Below, one piece after another: positions 6,342-14,560 of a stretch of DNA of 16,222 nucleotides. Made by a program: the position numbers and the translations under genes. Numbering within the stretch: the stretch's first letter is position 1; every line of letters begins with the position of its first letter. The stretch covers positions 14,642 through 30,863 of the forward strand of contig DGRT01000176.1 in NCBI GenBank assembly GCA_002391105.1, in the 5' to 3' direction. This stretch comes from Lachnospiraceae bacterium UBA4381 (GTDB taxonomy: Bacteria > Bacillota > Clostridia > Lachnospirales > Lachnospiraceae). The notes under the pieces are model-generated. The model saw nothing but the letters and a program-made list of their open reading frames with translations. It had not been told where the DNA came from and ran no database searches.

Positions 6342-9251
6342 TTATTTTTCACTTTCTCCACTATATGTAGTGTCTGAAAAATCAGCATCCCTTTGGTCAA
6401 TATCCGTCTGACCGGCGCCTTCCACTTCTTTTGTTTCCTGCTCTTCTTCCGTAGTTTTCTTATCAGCCACTTCTTTTATTTCCCACTCTACTTCTGCGGT
6501 TTTCTTATCAGCCACTTCTTTTATTTCCTGCTCTACTTCTGCAGTTTTCTTATCAGCTTCTTCTTTTATTTCCAGCTCTTTCTCAGCCCTCAGCTTTTCC
6601 TCTTCCCTCTTACGAAGCCTCTCCAGCTTCTCCTGTTTCTTCTCCTCTTCTATACGCTGTCTTTCTTTTTTTGTATAATCACGCCACAGATAAATATATA
6701 ACAGCCAGAAGATACAACTGATAATAATTCCCAGAAGCATTCCACGAGGAACAAACTTCATCTCAACGGTATGTCCGCCTTCCTCAGCATCAAAGGCAAG
6801 AAATGCACCGCCGATCTTATATGTATCTACCTTCTTTCCATCTACATAGACCTTCCAGCCCTCATCGTAAGGAATAGAGGTAAAGACTAGCTGGTTCTGT
6901 TCCAGAGTAATATTCCCCTTTACATAGGCATCCTCCAGCTCCGTAATCTCCAAGGCATTTTTCTGGAGATTTGTACGCATTTTACCCAGCTCCATCTTAT
7001 CTACTATAGAAGTAAACATGGACACTGTTCCCGCCGGAGAGTAGCCATCATTAAACTTGATATCCAGCCTTACCATATCACCCATAAGAAGCTCGCCCAG
7101 GTCCATAAGCTGAGTCTGATATCTGCCTCCGGCTTTTTTCTCATCATTCAGGTAATAGTCAATACTTTCAATGCTGTTTGCTCTTATATTAGTAAAATAT
7201 CTTCCGGTCTGCGGCACCGAGAAGCATACTATCAGGGAAATGGTATCGCCCGTTCCCCCTGAATAGCTTATAACATTAGGACTTTCTTCACTCCAGCTCG
7301 CACTGCAGTTAACTCCTTCAACACCAAGAAGAGGACTTGCAGGCTTATATATATCACCGGTATAGGCAGCACGTCCTACAAAGTCATTTATCACATCGGC
7401 TGAGTTATGATTCTCATATTCCCAGTTGCTTACACTCCTGTCAACTCCATATGCCAGAGGGAGAGCCGACTCATTTTCATAAACAGTAACCGTATCACTG
7501 GATAAAACCTTGGTATAGTCATTCTTCATCGGAAAGTAGTCATCCTCCCGGACATACATATATCTGACTCCCAGCATATCATTTGTGGCAGGGGACGTTC
7601 CCAGATAAAGATATTCATTTGCACCTGTATAGAAGCCCAGATATGACATGGTTTTTACCATATCACCTCTTACGGTGGTGCAAAATGTACCAACGCCCTT
7701 TATATTATCAAGGGTATTTTCATCCAGCATTATAGGGTCAACTATATCCTGTCTATAGAACTTAAGCCCCTTTGCTGCGGCAGTGTCGTCGATTTTGCCA
7801 ACCACCTTCTGCATTTCCTTAGTGTACTGCATATAATATCCGCCATCTGCAACACCATCACACAGATAACAGGTTCCGGCATTCAGTAGTATTTCCAGCA
7901 TCATTACTATAGATATAAATACAGTACTCATTCTGGCAGTAATAGTATTTAACCGCCTGAACAGGATAAACATGGCATAAACCGCCACCAGAATCGAAGA
8001 TATGATAATAGCCCTCTTGGGATCAACCCACACGGAAAGATCCGTCTTTACAAACAGCATCATCATCAGCGCCGTCGTTAGTAAAACACCACCGACAATA
8101 GAAAGGTAATGCGTCACATTTACATTTACCACCGCCTCGTAGCATATAACCAGAAGCAGGAAAATGTATAAAAATGAAAATCTGTTCGGGATACCATACT
8201 GATTGTGGAACCCATGCCATATAAAGTTCAGAAGCTCATTATTCATACTGATTATGAAGATGGCAAGCATGCACACTCTGCCAATCTTTTCTCTCAGGTT
8301 GACTCCTGTGCTGAGAATGTAGATAGCCAGCATCAGTATAGGAAGTGTGCCGCAATATAGATTTGCATCTCCATCAAACGAATTCATTTTCATGGTTCTG
8401 GTCAGGAAAAGGATTCTCTGAAGAAGCTCCCAGAAGCTTTGATACCACTGCCACTTAGGTATCTCAGCTCCGGCGGAGGCAGTAGTCATTATGGCAAGAA
8501 ACGCAACTATAAGAGAGAGTGCCGCCATTCCTGCTGCCATGACAGATATAGCCGCAAATCTCAGCAGATCATTAAAGAAGCCCTTAAGCCCGCCCTTATG
8601 TTCATGCGCCAGGAACCAGAGCACCAGAAATATACATATAATAAAGGAAATATAATAATTACAGAACATGCTGTAAAAAAGCGCCAGCGCATACAGCCTT
8701 GGATCCTTCTTCCTCATAAGTCTTTCGTATCCAAGGATAATAAGCGGAAGCACCATGATGCAGTCCTGCCACATTATATTCCAGTAGTAGCTGGTCATAT
8801 AGTTATTTAGCGCATACCCAAGAGACAGAGCTGTTATGAGAAAATTATTAGTGATCTTATCTCTTCGCCTGGAAAGGTAATATCCAAATGCCGCTGCAGA
8901 TAATGATATCTTAAATGCAATCAGAAGCGACATGAAGCCTATGATGCCTCTACGGGTGCAGAAAACCACCAGCAGATTCAGAGGCGACGCCATATAATAT
9001 AATAGTAACGACTGAAAATTCTGTCCCAGTCCCACATCCCAGGTATAGAACAGACTCTCAAAATTCCTGAGCTTGTTCTGATAATCACTAAAAAAAGGGA
9101 CGTACTGATGAATACTATCTACAACCGTAAATGATGAATCTCCAAACGGACTTACCTTCAGCATTATCATCATTATGGTCATAAATATAATTGTCAGAAA
9201 CCAGGCCAGAAACCAGGACCAGTTTTTCTTAAGAAAACGAAAAAATGCCAT
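6342..9251 (-). CDS. YfhO-family membrane protein (GT-C-like) with repeat-rich cytoplasmic tail
   Basis: Large polytopic membrane protein of the YfhO family, whose studied members act as GT-C-type glycosyltransferases that decorate cell-surface polymers from lipid-linked sugars; the substrate here is unknown. The N-terminus has a first membrane helix (about 13-32) followed by the family hallmark: PFG then D45 and QYVPFFSDY. Many further helices follow to about residue 450, then a long probably extracellular beta-rich domain (about 455-830), one last membrane helix (about 837-856) and a charged tail of about 113 residues. That tail begins with a KER-rich coiled coil and contains three 15-residue repeats. 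ATG at 9251 is chosen over the TTG one codon earlier because GGGAG lies eight bases upstream. It follows hisA by 39 bp and probably ends the operon. Family is clear; transferase activity is inference. Confidence 0.88.
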   Translation of the reverse strand: MAFFRFLKKNWSWFLAWFLTIIFMTIMMIMLKVSPFGDSSFTVVDSIHQYVPFFSDYQNKLRNFESLFYTWDVGLGQNFQSLLLYYMASPLNLLVVFCTRRGIIGFMSLLIAFKISLSAAAFGYYLSRRRDKITNNFLITALSLGYALNNYMTSYYWNIMWQDCIMVLPLIILGYERLMRKKDPRLYALALFYSMFCNYYISFIICIFLVLWFLAHEHKGGLKGFFNDLLRFAAISVMAAGMAALSLIVAFLAIMTTASAGAEIPKWQWYQSFWELLQRILFLTRTMKMNSFDGDANLYCGTLPILMLAIYILSTGVNLREKIGRVCMLAIFIISMNNELLNFIWHGFHNQYGIPNRFSFLYIFLLLVICYEAVVNVNVTHYLSIVGGVLLTTALMMMLFVKTDLSVWVDPKRAIIISSILVAVYAMFILFRRLNTITARMSTVFISIVMMLEILLNAGTCYLCDGVADGGYYMQYTKEMQKVVGKIDDTAAAKGLKFYRQDIVDPIMLDENTLDNIKGVGTFCTTVRGDMVKTMSYLGFYTGANEYLYLGTSPATNDMLGVRYMYVREDDYFPMKNDYTKVLSSDTVTVYENESALPLAYGVDRSVSNWEYENHNSADVINDFVGRAAYTGDIYKPASPLLGVEGVNCSASWSEESPNVISYSGGTGDTISLIVCFSVPQTGRYFTNIRANSIESIDYYLNDEKKAGGRYQTQLMDLGELLMGDMVRLDIKFNDGYSPAGTVSMFTSIVDKMELGKMRTNLQKNALEITELEDAYVKGNITLEQNQLVFTSIPYDEGWKVYVDGKKVDTYKIGGAFLAFDAEEGGHTVEMKFVPRGMLLGIIISCIFWLLYIYLWRDYTKKERQRIEEEKKQEKLERLRKREEEKLRAEKELEIKEEADKKTAEVEQEIKEVADKKTAEVEWEIKEVADKKTTEEEQETKEVEGAGQTDIDQRDADFSDTTYSGESEK
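6438..6572 (-). repeat. Three 45-bp tandem repeats in the YfhO tail
   Basis: Three in-frame copies encode EIKE[EV]ADKKT[AT]E[VE]E[QW]. DNA identity between copies is high, pointing to recent expansion. The 15-residue period and charge pattern suit a helical or coiled-coil extension. A fourth partial copy (ETKEVEG) follows. Confidence 0.9.
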
Positions 9252-9290
9252 CAATACTACTCCCTATATTTATTATCAGGTATAACACCA

Positions 9291-10079
9291 TTACTTATTA
9301 AAATAGTCTATCACCTCATGGAAATCCATATCTCCGCCAAAAATAGACAGAGCGCTTCCTATGGTAACATCTACCTTGTCCTGTCCCAGAGCTTTGATTA
9401 TATCCAGATCCTCAAAGCAGGAAACTCCTCCGGCATAAGTAACTGCTCTCCTGGCATCCCAGCTTCCCAGAAGTGTTATCAGCTCCCGGTCAATCCCAGC
9501 CTTCTTTCCCTCTACATCAACTGCATGAATAAGAAATTCATCAGCATAATCGCTAAGCATATCCAGCGTTTCATGGGAAAGCACCATATCAGTATATTTC
9601 TGCCAGCGGTCTGTTACTACATAATAATCACCGGATACCTCTTCCGGCTTTTTTCTGCAGGAAAGATCCAGAACCAGATGCTCTCTGCCTACTTCATCTC
9701 TTAGCTCATTCAATCTGTCATAATCTATTATTCCGTCTCTAAAAACATAGGACGTTACAATAACATGGGAAGCACCGAGTCTGATATATTCCAGCGCATT
9801 ATCTATAGTCACTCCGCCGCCAACCATAAAGCCACCCGGATACTCACTTATCGCCTCGCCTGCCGCTCTGACATCCGCTGTATATTCCTTGCTGCCGGCT
9901 TTATTCAGAAGAATAATATGACCTCCCGGCAGATTACAGGATCTGTAAAGCCTGCCGTAAAATGCAGCTCCATGCTCTGATATATAATTAGTCTCTGCTC
10001 CAAGCCTGTCATCCAGAGAACCACCAACGATCTGTTTTACCTTACCATCATGAATATCAATACAAGGTCTGAATCTCAT
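9291..10079 (-). CDS. hisA: HisA, eukaryotic-type ProFAR isomerase of histidine biosynthesis
   Basis: Phosphoribosylformimino-5-aminoimidazole carboxamide ribotide isomerase, the Amadori-type step of histidine synthesis in the cytosol. The 262-residue TIM barrel matches the fungal/plant (yeast His6-like) branch, not the usual bacterial HisA: CIDIHDGKVKQIVGG at 6-20, VGGG at 86-89, VIVTS at 106-110, LDLSCRK at 137-143, EFLIHAVDVEG at 181-191, YAGG at 215-218 and SIFGG at 245-249. The two catalytic Asp are D8 and D138, equivalent to yeast D9 and D134. GGGGG lies seven bases before the ATG. No other his gene is in the window; it sits between a MATE transporter and a YfhO protein, probably in one operon. 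Identification is strong from recalled similarity to yeast His6. Confidence 0.93.
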   Translation of the reverse strand: MRFRPCIDIHDGKVKQIVGGSLDDRLGAETNYISEHGAAFYGRLYRSCNLPGGHIILLNKAGSKEYTADVRAAGEAISEYPGGFMVGGGVTIDNALEYIRLGASHVIVTSYVFRDGIIDYDRLNELRDEVGREHLVLDLSCRKKPEEVSGDYYVVTDRWQKYTDMVLSHETLDMLSDYADEFLIHAVDVEGKKAGIDRELITLLGSWDARRAVTYAGGVSCFEDLDIIKALGQDKVDVTIGSALSIFGGDMDFHEVIDYFNK

Positions 10080-10093
10080 AACTGTACCCCCAT

Positions 10094-10207
10094 TTACTTT
10101 ACCCGTATTACACCATTATACCTATTGCCTTCTGTTTCATCATCTGCTGCTTTTTCAGCTATACCCTTTCCCTCAGATACCGCATCACTACTTACCTCCA
10201 CCGGCAT
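10094..10207 (-). CDS. Possible 37-residue small protein between the MATE gene and hisA
   Basis: An ATG inside the last codons of the MATE gene opens a 37-codon frame that crosses the MATE stop and ends 14 bp before hisA. The peptide is hydrophilic and acidic (for example AEKAADDETEG in its middle). It fills the otherwise empty gap, but no clear ribosome site precedes the ATG and I know no relative. It could equally be a decayed extension of the MATE protein or a chance frame in purine-rich DNA. Confidence 0.2.
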   Translation of the reverse strand: MPVEVSSDAVSEGKGIAEKAADDETEGNRYNGVIRVK

Positions 10208-11576
10208 TTTTTATCAGAATATTAAACCTTCTGATCTCTGATACAGCCATCGGAAGTATGATGATAAATGATACTATATCCGAACAGAACTGCGTTATCT
10301 CTATCCCGAATATTCCGAGTGTTCCGGAAAGAATAAGTATCAGCGGAATAAAGCATATGCCGTTACGGCAAGATGCTGCTATACTTGCCCTTACTCCTCG
10401 TCCTATAGACTGTAACATCATATTGGTCATCACCAGAAAAGCAGATAAGGGAAGCGCCATCGCCTGCCATCTGAGAGCAACCTTTCCGATCTCTATTACC
10501 GCTTCGTCATTTCTAAACCAGCCGACTATCTCTGCCGAAAAAGCAAATGCAAGCACAGCCAGAAACAGTAGAAATATAGTTCCCCATTTTATACAGAAAA
10601 AATATCCCTCTTTTACACGGCTGTAGATTCCCGCACCATAATTGAAGGAGCATACCGGCTGATATCCCTGTCCAAAGCCAATAAGTGCAGCCGACATCAT
10701 CAGTGTCACTCTTGTTACGATTGACATACCGGCTATTGCCGCATCTCCTCCCAGATTACCGGCAAGATTATTCATCAAAAGAGTTGCCATTGCAGCCATC
10801 CCCTGTCTGAGAAGAGACGGCATCCCGCCATTTACAAGCTCACGCAGGAAATGCAAGTTAAGTCTGATATTCCTTATATGAAGATGTATATTTTCCCCTT
10901 TTGAAGTGCCTATCAGAAGCATAACAAAGCTCATGATCTGTCCTGCTACAGTGGCAACAGCGGCTCCCTTTACTCCCATCCCCAGCGTAAGTATCAGCAG
11001 GGGATCCAGTGCCACATTTACTACCGCTCCAAACATGAGACCAATCATGGCATATACTGCACTTCCCTGAAATCTCAACTGATTATTGAGAACGAACTGT
11101 CCCATCATAAATGGGGCACCCATAAGAATAATCCTGAGATAGCTGACGGTATTCTCCAGGGTAGTTGACGTTGCTCCTATCCAGTCAGATATAGGATAGA
11201 CCAGTATATTTCCAATAACCGCTACTACCAGACCTAATAAAAGGGAAAATGCGAAACCTGTGGAAGCCATTTTATCTGCTTCCTTTTTGTTGCCCGCTCC
11301 GAGCATTCTGGACAGATAGTTGCCCGAACCATGACCACAGAAGAATCCAAAAGCCTGAATAATAGCCATGACAGAAAAGACAAGCCCTACTGCAGCCGTT
11401 GCTTCAGTAGATATCTTGCCTACAAAATATGTATCTGCCGAATTGTAAAACGCAGTCACCATCATACTTATTATAGTAGGTACCGAAAGCCTCAGTATCA
11501 GACCGGGTATGGGTGTCTCCGTCAATAATTCTCTTTTGGATATTTTTTTTGATTCTTTTCTGCTCGCATCACTCAT
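10188..11576 (-). CDS. MATE-family multidrug/cation antiporter (MepA-like)
   Basis: Integral membrane efflux transporter, expected to export cationic drugs or metabolites using a sodium or proton gradient. The 462 residues carry about 12 membrane helices in two homologous halves. The N-terminal signature (TPIPGLILRLSVPTIISMM, about 21-39, then YNSADTYFVGKI) and GHGSGNYLSRMLG near 81-93 are typical of MepA-like members in Clostridia. The start ATG at 11576 has no good Shine-Dalgarno; instead it overlaps (TGATG) the stop of a short out-of-frame reading frame that begins inside the upstream ATPase gene, so re-initiation is possible. It lies 54 bp after the ATPase gene and 108 bp before hisA. Substrate cannot be told from sequence. 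Confidence 0.92.
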   Translation of the reverse strand: MSDASRKESKKISKRELLTETPIPGLILRLSVPTIISMMVTAFYNSADTYFVGKISTEATAAVGLVFSVMAIIQAFGFFCGHGSGNYLSRMLGAGNKKEADKMASTGFAFSLLLGLVVAVIGNILVYPISDWIGATSTTLENTVSYLRIILMGAPFMMGQFVLNNQLRFQGSAVYAMIGLMFGAVVNVALDPLLILTLGMGVKGAAVATVAGQIMSFVMLLIGTSKGENIHLHIRNIRLNLHFLRELVNGGMPSLLRQGMAAMATLLMNNLAGNLGGDAAIAGMSIVTRVTLMMSAALIGFGQGYQPVCSFNYGAGIYSRVKEGYFFCIKWGTIFLLFLAVLAFAFSAEIVGWFRNDEAVIEIGKVALRWQAMALPLSAFLVMTNMMLQSIGRGVRASIAASCRNGICFIPLILILSGTLGIFGIEITQFCSDIVSFIIILPMAVSEIRRFNILIKNAGGGK

Positions 11577-11674
11577 CAGCTTATATTATCTCTGTCTTCA
11601 TCACAAGTATCATTTATCTTTGTTTCTGCCTTATTCTTCAGCAGCCTCGTCCTTCTTTTCCTCTCTAACGTCAT
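11576..11674 (-). CDS. Possible 32-codon coupling ORF ahead of the MATE gene
   Basis: An ATG within the ATPase 3' end opens a second frame of 32 codons. It is very basic at first (RKRRTRLLKNK) and acidic at the end, and finishes in a TGA that shares its A with the MATE start codon. No conserved product is recognised. Its only visible value is the TGATG junction at a gene that lacks its own ribosome site. Confidence 0.2.
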   Translation of the reverse strand: MTLERKRRTRLLKNKAETKINDTCDEDRDNIS

Positions 11675-13112
11675 CAATAGTAAGAGTTCTCAGATGATCA
11701 TCTGTTATTTTGTCATATGTGACTATTCTTGTAGCCTGTCTCTCTATACATTTTTCCAGATAATTGCGGGCTGCTCTTGCATTTGCAAAGTTTGGCTCAT
11801 GCGCCTTTGCCAGAGAGGTAAGGTACTCTTCAACATATTTACCCGCCTCTTCATCCGGCTGATATTCCTGCTTCTTCGCCATGGAATTAAATATCTGAGT
11901 CAGCTCTTCACCGGTATAATCACTGAAGAATATATACTTATTAAAACGTGACTTAAGTCCCGGATTGGAATTTACGAATTCCTCCATCTTATCAGTATAG
12001 CCTGCAACTATAACAATAAGGTCATTCCGGTTATCCTCCATAAGCTTCAGCAGAGTATCTACCGCTTCCTGTCCGAAGTCCTTATCATCACCCTTCTTGA
12101 TCAGGGTATATGCTTCATCTATAAACAGGATACCACCTATAGCACTTTCAACCACTTCCGCCGTCTGAGTAGCAGTCTGACCTACATATCCTGCTACAAG
12201 TGAAGATCTGTCAACCTCCACCAGTTGTCCCTCGCTCACTACTCCAAGTGCCTTATATATCTTCGCCAGAAGTCTTGCAACTGTAGTTTTACCGGTTCCG
12301 GGATTTCCTGAGAACACCAGGTGCAGAGTAATATCCGGCTGCTTCATACCTCTTTCTTCACGAAGCTTTCTGATCTTGACCAGATTGATCAGATTCGTCA
12401 GATCCTGCTTAACTGATTTCAGTCCAACGAGTGAGTTCAGTTCTTCCATCATCTGTTCCAGAGTCTGCTCTGTTTCCGGCTCAGAAGCAGTACCGGTCTT
12501 ACTATCCTTTGCTACAGCCGTTACCTTGGTCGCCTTACTGGTAGTACTTCCGGCACTACCTCTAAGATTTCTGCTCTTGGGATTAATCCTGCTTTTTCCG
12601 GTTCCATCTGTAAAGTAGAGTCCATACTGCTTTAGAAAATTATCCAGCATGATTGAGAAGTTGGAAAGATTTGCAACCTCTGTAACCGATTCCCCATTCA
12701 GAGAAACAAAAGCAGCACCAATTTCCTTATAAAGATCAACAACCTCCTTGGATACCGGTCTTCCGGAGCTGGTCTTTACTGCCGTTGGGGAAAGATCACT
12801 CTTTACAAGATACAGCATACATCTGGGCGGAGTATTGATAAAGTTCTTATCCATACATTTGCCATACTTAAAATTAATAAACTGGCTTATATTCATATAG
12901 GTTCCCATATAATCCCTAAGGAAGTCCAGTTCTGCTCTTCCATCTGTTCCATCAGATTCAAAAAGAAATGCAACAAACTGCAGAAGATTGTACTTTACCA
13001 TCTCCCGCAGGCTCATGCCTGTAGCTGCGGTAAGAGAAGGATCAGCATTCTGCACATCATCTACCATTTTAAATACGCCATCAATTTTAAGCTTCAGATT
13101 GTAATCTACCAT
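11631..13112 (-). CDS. AAA+ ATPase of the CbxX/CfxQ (SpoVK) family with a helical N-terminal domain
   Basis: AAA+ remodelling ATPase. Family members form hexameric rings that act on protein partners (CbbX reactivates Rubisco; SpoVK acts in sporulation); the client here is unknown. From the ATG: a helical N-terminal region (about 1-165, of which roughly 35-80 resembles a TerB-like bundle), a low-complexity Ser/Thr/Lys linker (about 175-215), then the AAA module with Walker A GNPGTGKTT (269-277), pore loop AGYVGQTA (307-314), Walker B ILFIDEAY (328-335), sensor 1 in VIVAGYTD, arginine finger region GLKSRF (385-390) and sensor 2 in NARAARNYLE. It ends in an acidic tail. The start ATG at 13112 overlaps the cca stop (TGATG) and has GGGGG at good distance, so translation is probably coupled to cca. 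Confidence 0.9.
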   Translation of the reverse strand: MVDYNLKLKIDGVFKMVDDVQNADPSLTAATGMSLREMVKYNLLQFVAFLFESDGTDGRAELDFLRDYMGTYMNISQFINFKYGKCMDKNFINTPPRCMLYLVKSDLSPTAVKTSSGRPVSKEVVDLYKEIGAAFVSLNGESVTEVANLSNFSIMLDNFLKQYGLYFTDGTGKSRINPKSRNLRGSAGSTTSKATKVTAVAKDSKTGTASEPETEQTLEQMMEELNSLVGLKSVKQDLTNLINLVKIRKLREERGMKQPDITLHLVFSGNPGTGKTTVARLLAKIYKALGVVSEGQLVEVDRSSLVAGYVGQTATQTAEVVESAIGGILFIDEAYTLIKKGDDKDFGQEAVDTLLKLMEDNRNDLIVIVAGYTDKMEEFVNSNPGLKSRFNKYIFFSDYTGEELTQIFNSMAKKQEYQPDEEAGKYVEEYLTSLAKAHEPNFANARAARNYLEKCIERQATRIVTYDKITDDHLRTLTIDDVREEKKDEAAEE

Positions 13113-14467
13113 CACATACCCCCGGAAATATTTTTGACCATAGTTTTAACCATAGATAAAAGAGTTTCTTTATCATTTAATTCAGGTCTGTCCAGAACCT
13201 CTTCCAGCAGTTCTCCAAGAATCCTGCCCATATCACGTCCCGGTTTTATACCGAGCTCTATCAGATCTTTTCCGCTAATTGCCAGCTCCTTAAGCGATAG
13301 GGCATTTTTCTCCTGTATTATCTCATCATGATAACTCATGATCTGCTGCAATATATATTCCTTCTCTTCCTGCAGATAATCACTCTGTCCCTTCATATCC
13401 GCTTTTCTGATATCAATAAAGCTCTCAAAATACTCAGGTCCCATATTACTAAGCATGCGTCTCACGGATGTCTTCGTTATCTTACCACTTATTCCGTAAT
13501 CATGCCACAGAATAATGGTTTTTACATCACGTATTGTATCATTATCCATCCGAAGCCTTTTAAGTATATCTTCTGCCATTTCCTCACTTCTTTTGGCATG
13601 CATTTTAAAATGATCTATTCCATATGCATCTGTTGTTTTCATATCAGGCTTTCCGATATCATGAAGCAGGGCTGCATATCTCATTACCTTCGTGGGTTTT
13701 ACATTCCGCACTACTTCAACTGTATGCCTTCCGACATCGAATCTGTGATATGGATTGTTCTGCGGCGTCTCAAAGCAGCGGCTCAGCTCAGGTAATATCA
13801 CATCCATGATTCCAAGCTCATACATGGTTATAAGCAGCTCCGGATGAGGGGAAATGAGAAGCTTGGTAAGCTCAGTCTCTATCCTTTCCGCACTTACCTT
13901 ATTTAACTCCTCTGTATGTCCCGTAGCAGCCCTGCTGGTCGCCTCATCTATAGTAAACCCAAGCTGTGCTGCAAATCTGACAGCTCTCATAATCCTGAGA
14001 GCATCCTCGTCAAATCTGTCATCCGGCTCTCCTACGCAGCGAATCTTTTTACTTTTCAGATCTTCCAGACCACCATATATATCTATTACGCCCTTATCAT
14101 CATTATATGCCATAGCATTAATGGTAAAGTCACGTCTCATCAGATCCTGAGACAGATTGTCGGTAAAGGTTACGGCATCCGGTCTTCTGTGATCAGTATA
14201 TTCTCCGTCTATTCTATAAGTAGTTACCTCATAGCTCTCGTCCTTCAGCATTACTGTCACTGTTCCATGCTGTATTCCTGTATCTATGGTTCTTCTAAAA
14301 AGCTTCTTAACATCCTCCGGCCTGGCTGAGGTAGTTATATCCCAGTCGCTTGGATTTCTTCCTAATATACTGTCTCTGACACAGCCACCAACAATATATG
14401 CCTCATACCCCGATTCTGTTAATTCTTTAATTATATATTTTGCTCCCTGGGGCATATCGATCTTCAT
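13112..14467 (-). CDS. cca: CCA tRNA nucleotidyltransferase with HD domain
   Basis: Adds or repairs the 3' CCA end of tRNAs in the cytosol. It is a class II nucleotidyltransferase: GGCVRDSILG (27-36) and the metal-binding D41/D43 in DWD, the DLMRRDFTINAMAY motif (108-121), EPDDRFDEDALRIMRAVRF (147-165) for the A/C-selecting region, and SAERIETELTKLL (192-204). A C-terminal HD domain follows, with HRFDVGRHT (241-249) and LLHDIGKP (267-274), as in the longer bacterial Cca proteins with phosphohydrolase activity. At 451 residues it is of normal length. A GGGA ribosome site precedes the ATG. Its promoter appears to overlap the end of the upstream hydrolase gene, and its stop overlaps the ATPase start. 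A poly(A) polymerase of the same superfamily is possible, but the RRDFTINAMA/EDALR pattern favours a CCA enzyme. Confidence 0.93.
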   Translation of the reverse strand: MKIDMPQGAKYIIKELTESGYEAYIVGGCVRDSILGRNPSDWDITTSARPEDVKKLFRRTIDTGIQHGTVTVMLKDESYEVTTYRIDGEYTDHRRPDAVTFTDNLSQDLMRRDFTINAMAYNDDKGVIDIYGGLEDLKSKKIRCVGEPDDRFDEDALRIMRAVRFAAQLGFTIDEATSRAATGHTEELNKVSAERIETELTKLLISPHPELLITMYELGIMDVILPELSRCFETPQNNPYHRFDVGRHTVEVVRNVKPTKVMRYAALLHDIGKPDMKTTDAYGIDHFKMHAKRSEEMAEDILKRLRMDNDTIRDVKTIILWHDYGISGKITKTSVRRMLSNMGPEYFESFIDIRKADMKGQSDYLQEEKEYILQQIMSYHDEIIQEKNALSLKELAISGKDLIELGIKPGRDMGRILGELLEEVLDRPELNDKETLLSMVKTMVKNISGGM

Positions 14468-14490
14468 AATTATTTCCCTTTCAAGACTTA

Positions 14491-14524
14491 AAACCCGCCT
14501 GATAAAAGATTATCAGACGGGTTT
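14491..14524 (-). terminator. Terminator of the NlpC/P60 gene, also the 5' hairpin of the cca message
   Basis: A 34-nt near-perfect hairpin has arms AAACCCG-C-CTGATAA and TTATCAG-A-CGGGTTT, one mismatch and a four-base loop. On the minus strand it is followed by a short TTTT run (14488-14494 region). It lies 36 nt after the hydrolase stop and about 20 nt before the cca ribosome site. Because the likely cca promoter is upstream of it, the hairpin should also be the first structure on the cca transcript. Confidence 0.75.
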
Positions 14525-14531
14525 ACTTTTC

Positions 14532-14560
14532 ATTCTAATACTAATGCTTTCACCTGTGAA
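14532..14560 (-). promoter_or_regulatory. Putative sigma-A promoter of the cca operon
   Basis: On the minus strand TTCACA (14555-14560) and TAGAAT (14532-14537) are separated by 17 bp, each one base away from consensus. The -35 box begins right after the stop codon of the NlpC/P60 gene. The predicted start, near 14525, is directly at the foot of the 14491-14524 hairpin. Confidence 0.6.

Noticed and set aside
8439..8810. 123-codon plus-strand frame inside the YfhO gene
   Set aside because: Mirror of a membrane-protein gene with clear homology on the other strand; no ribosome site or promoter.
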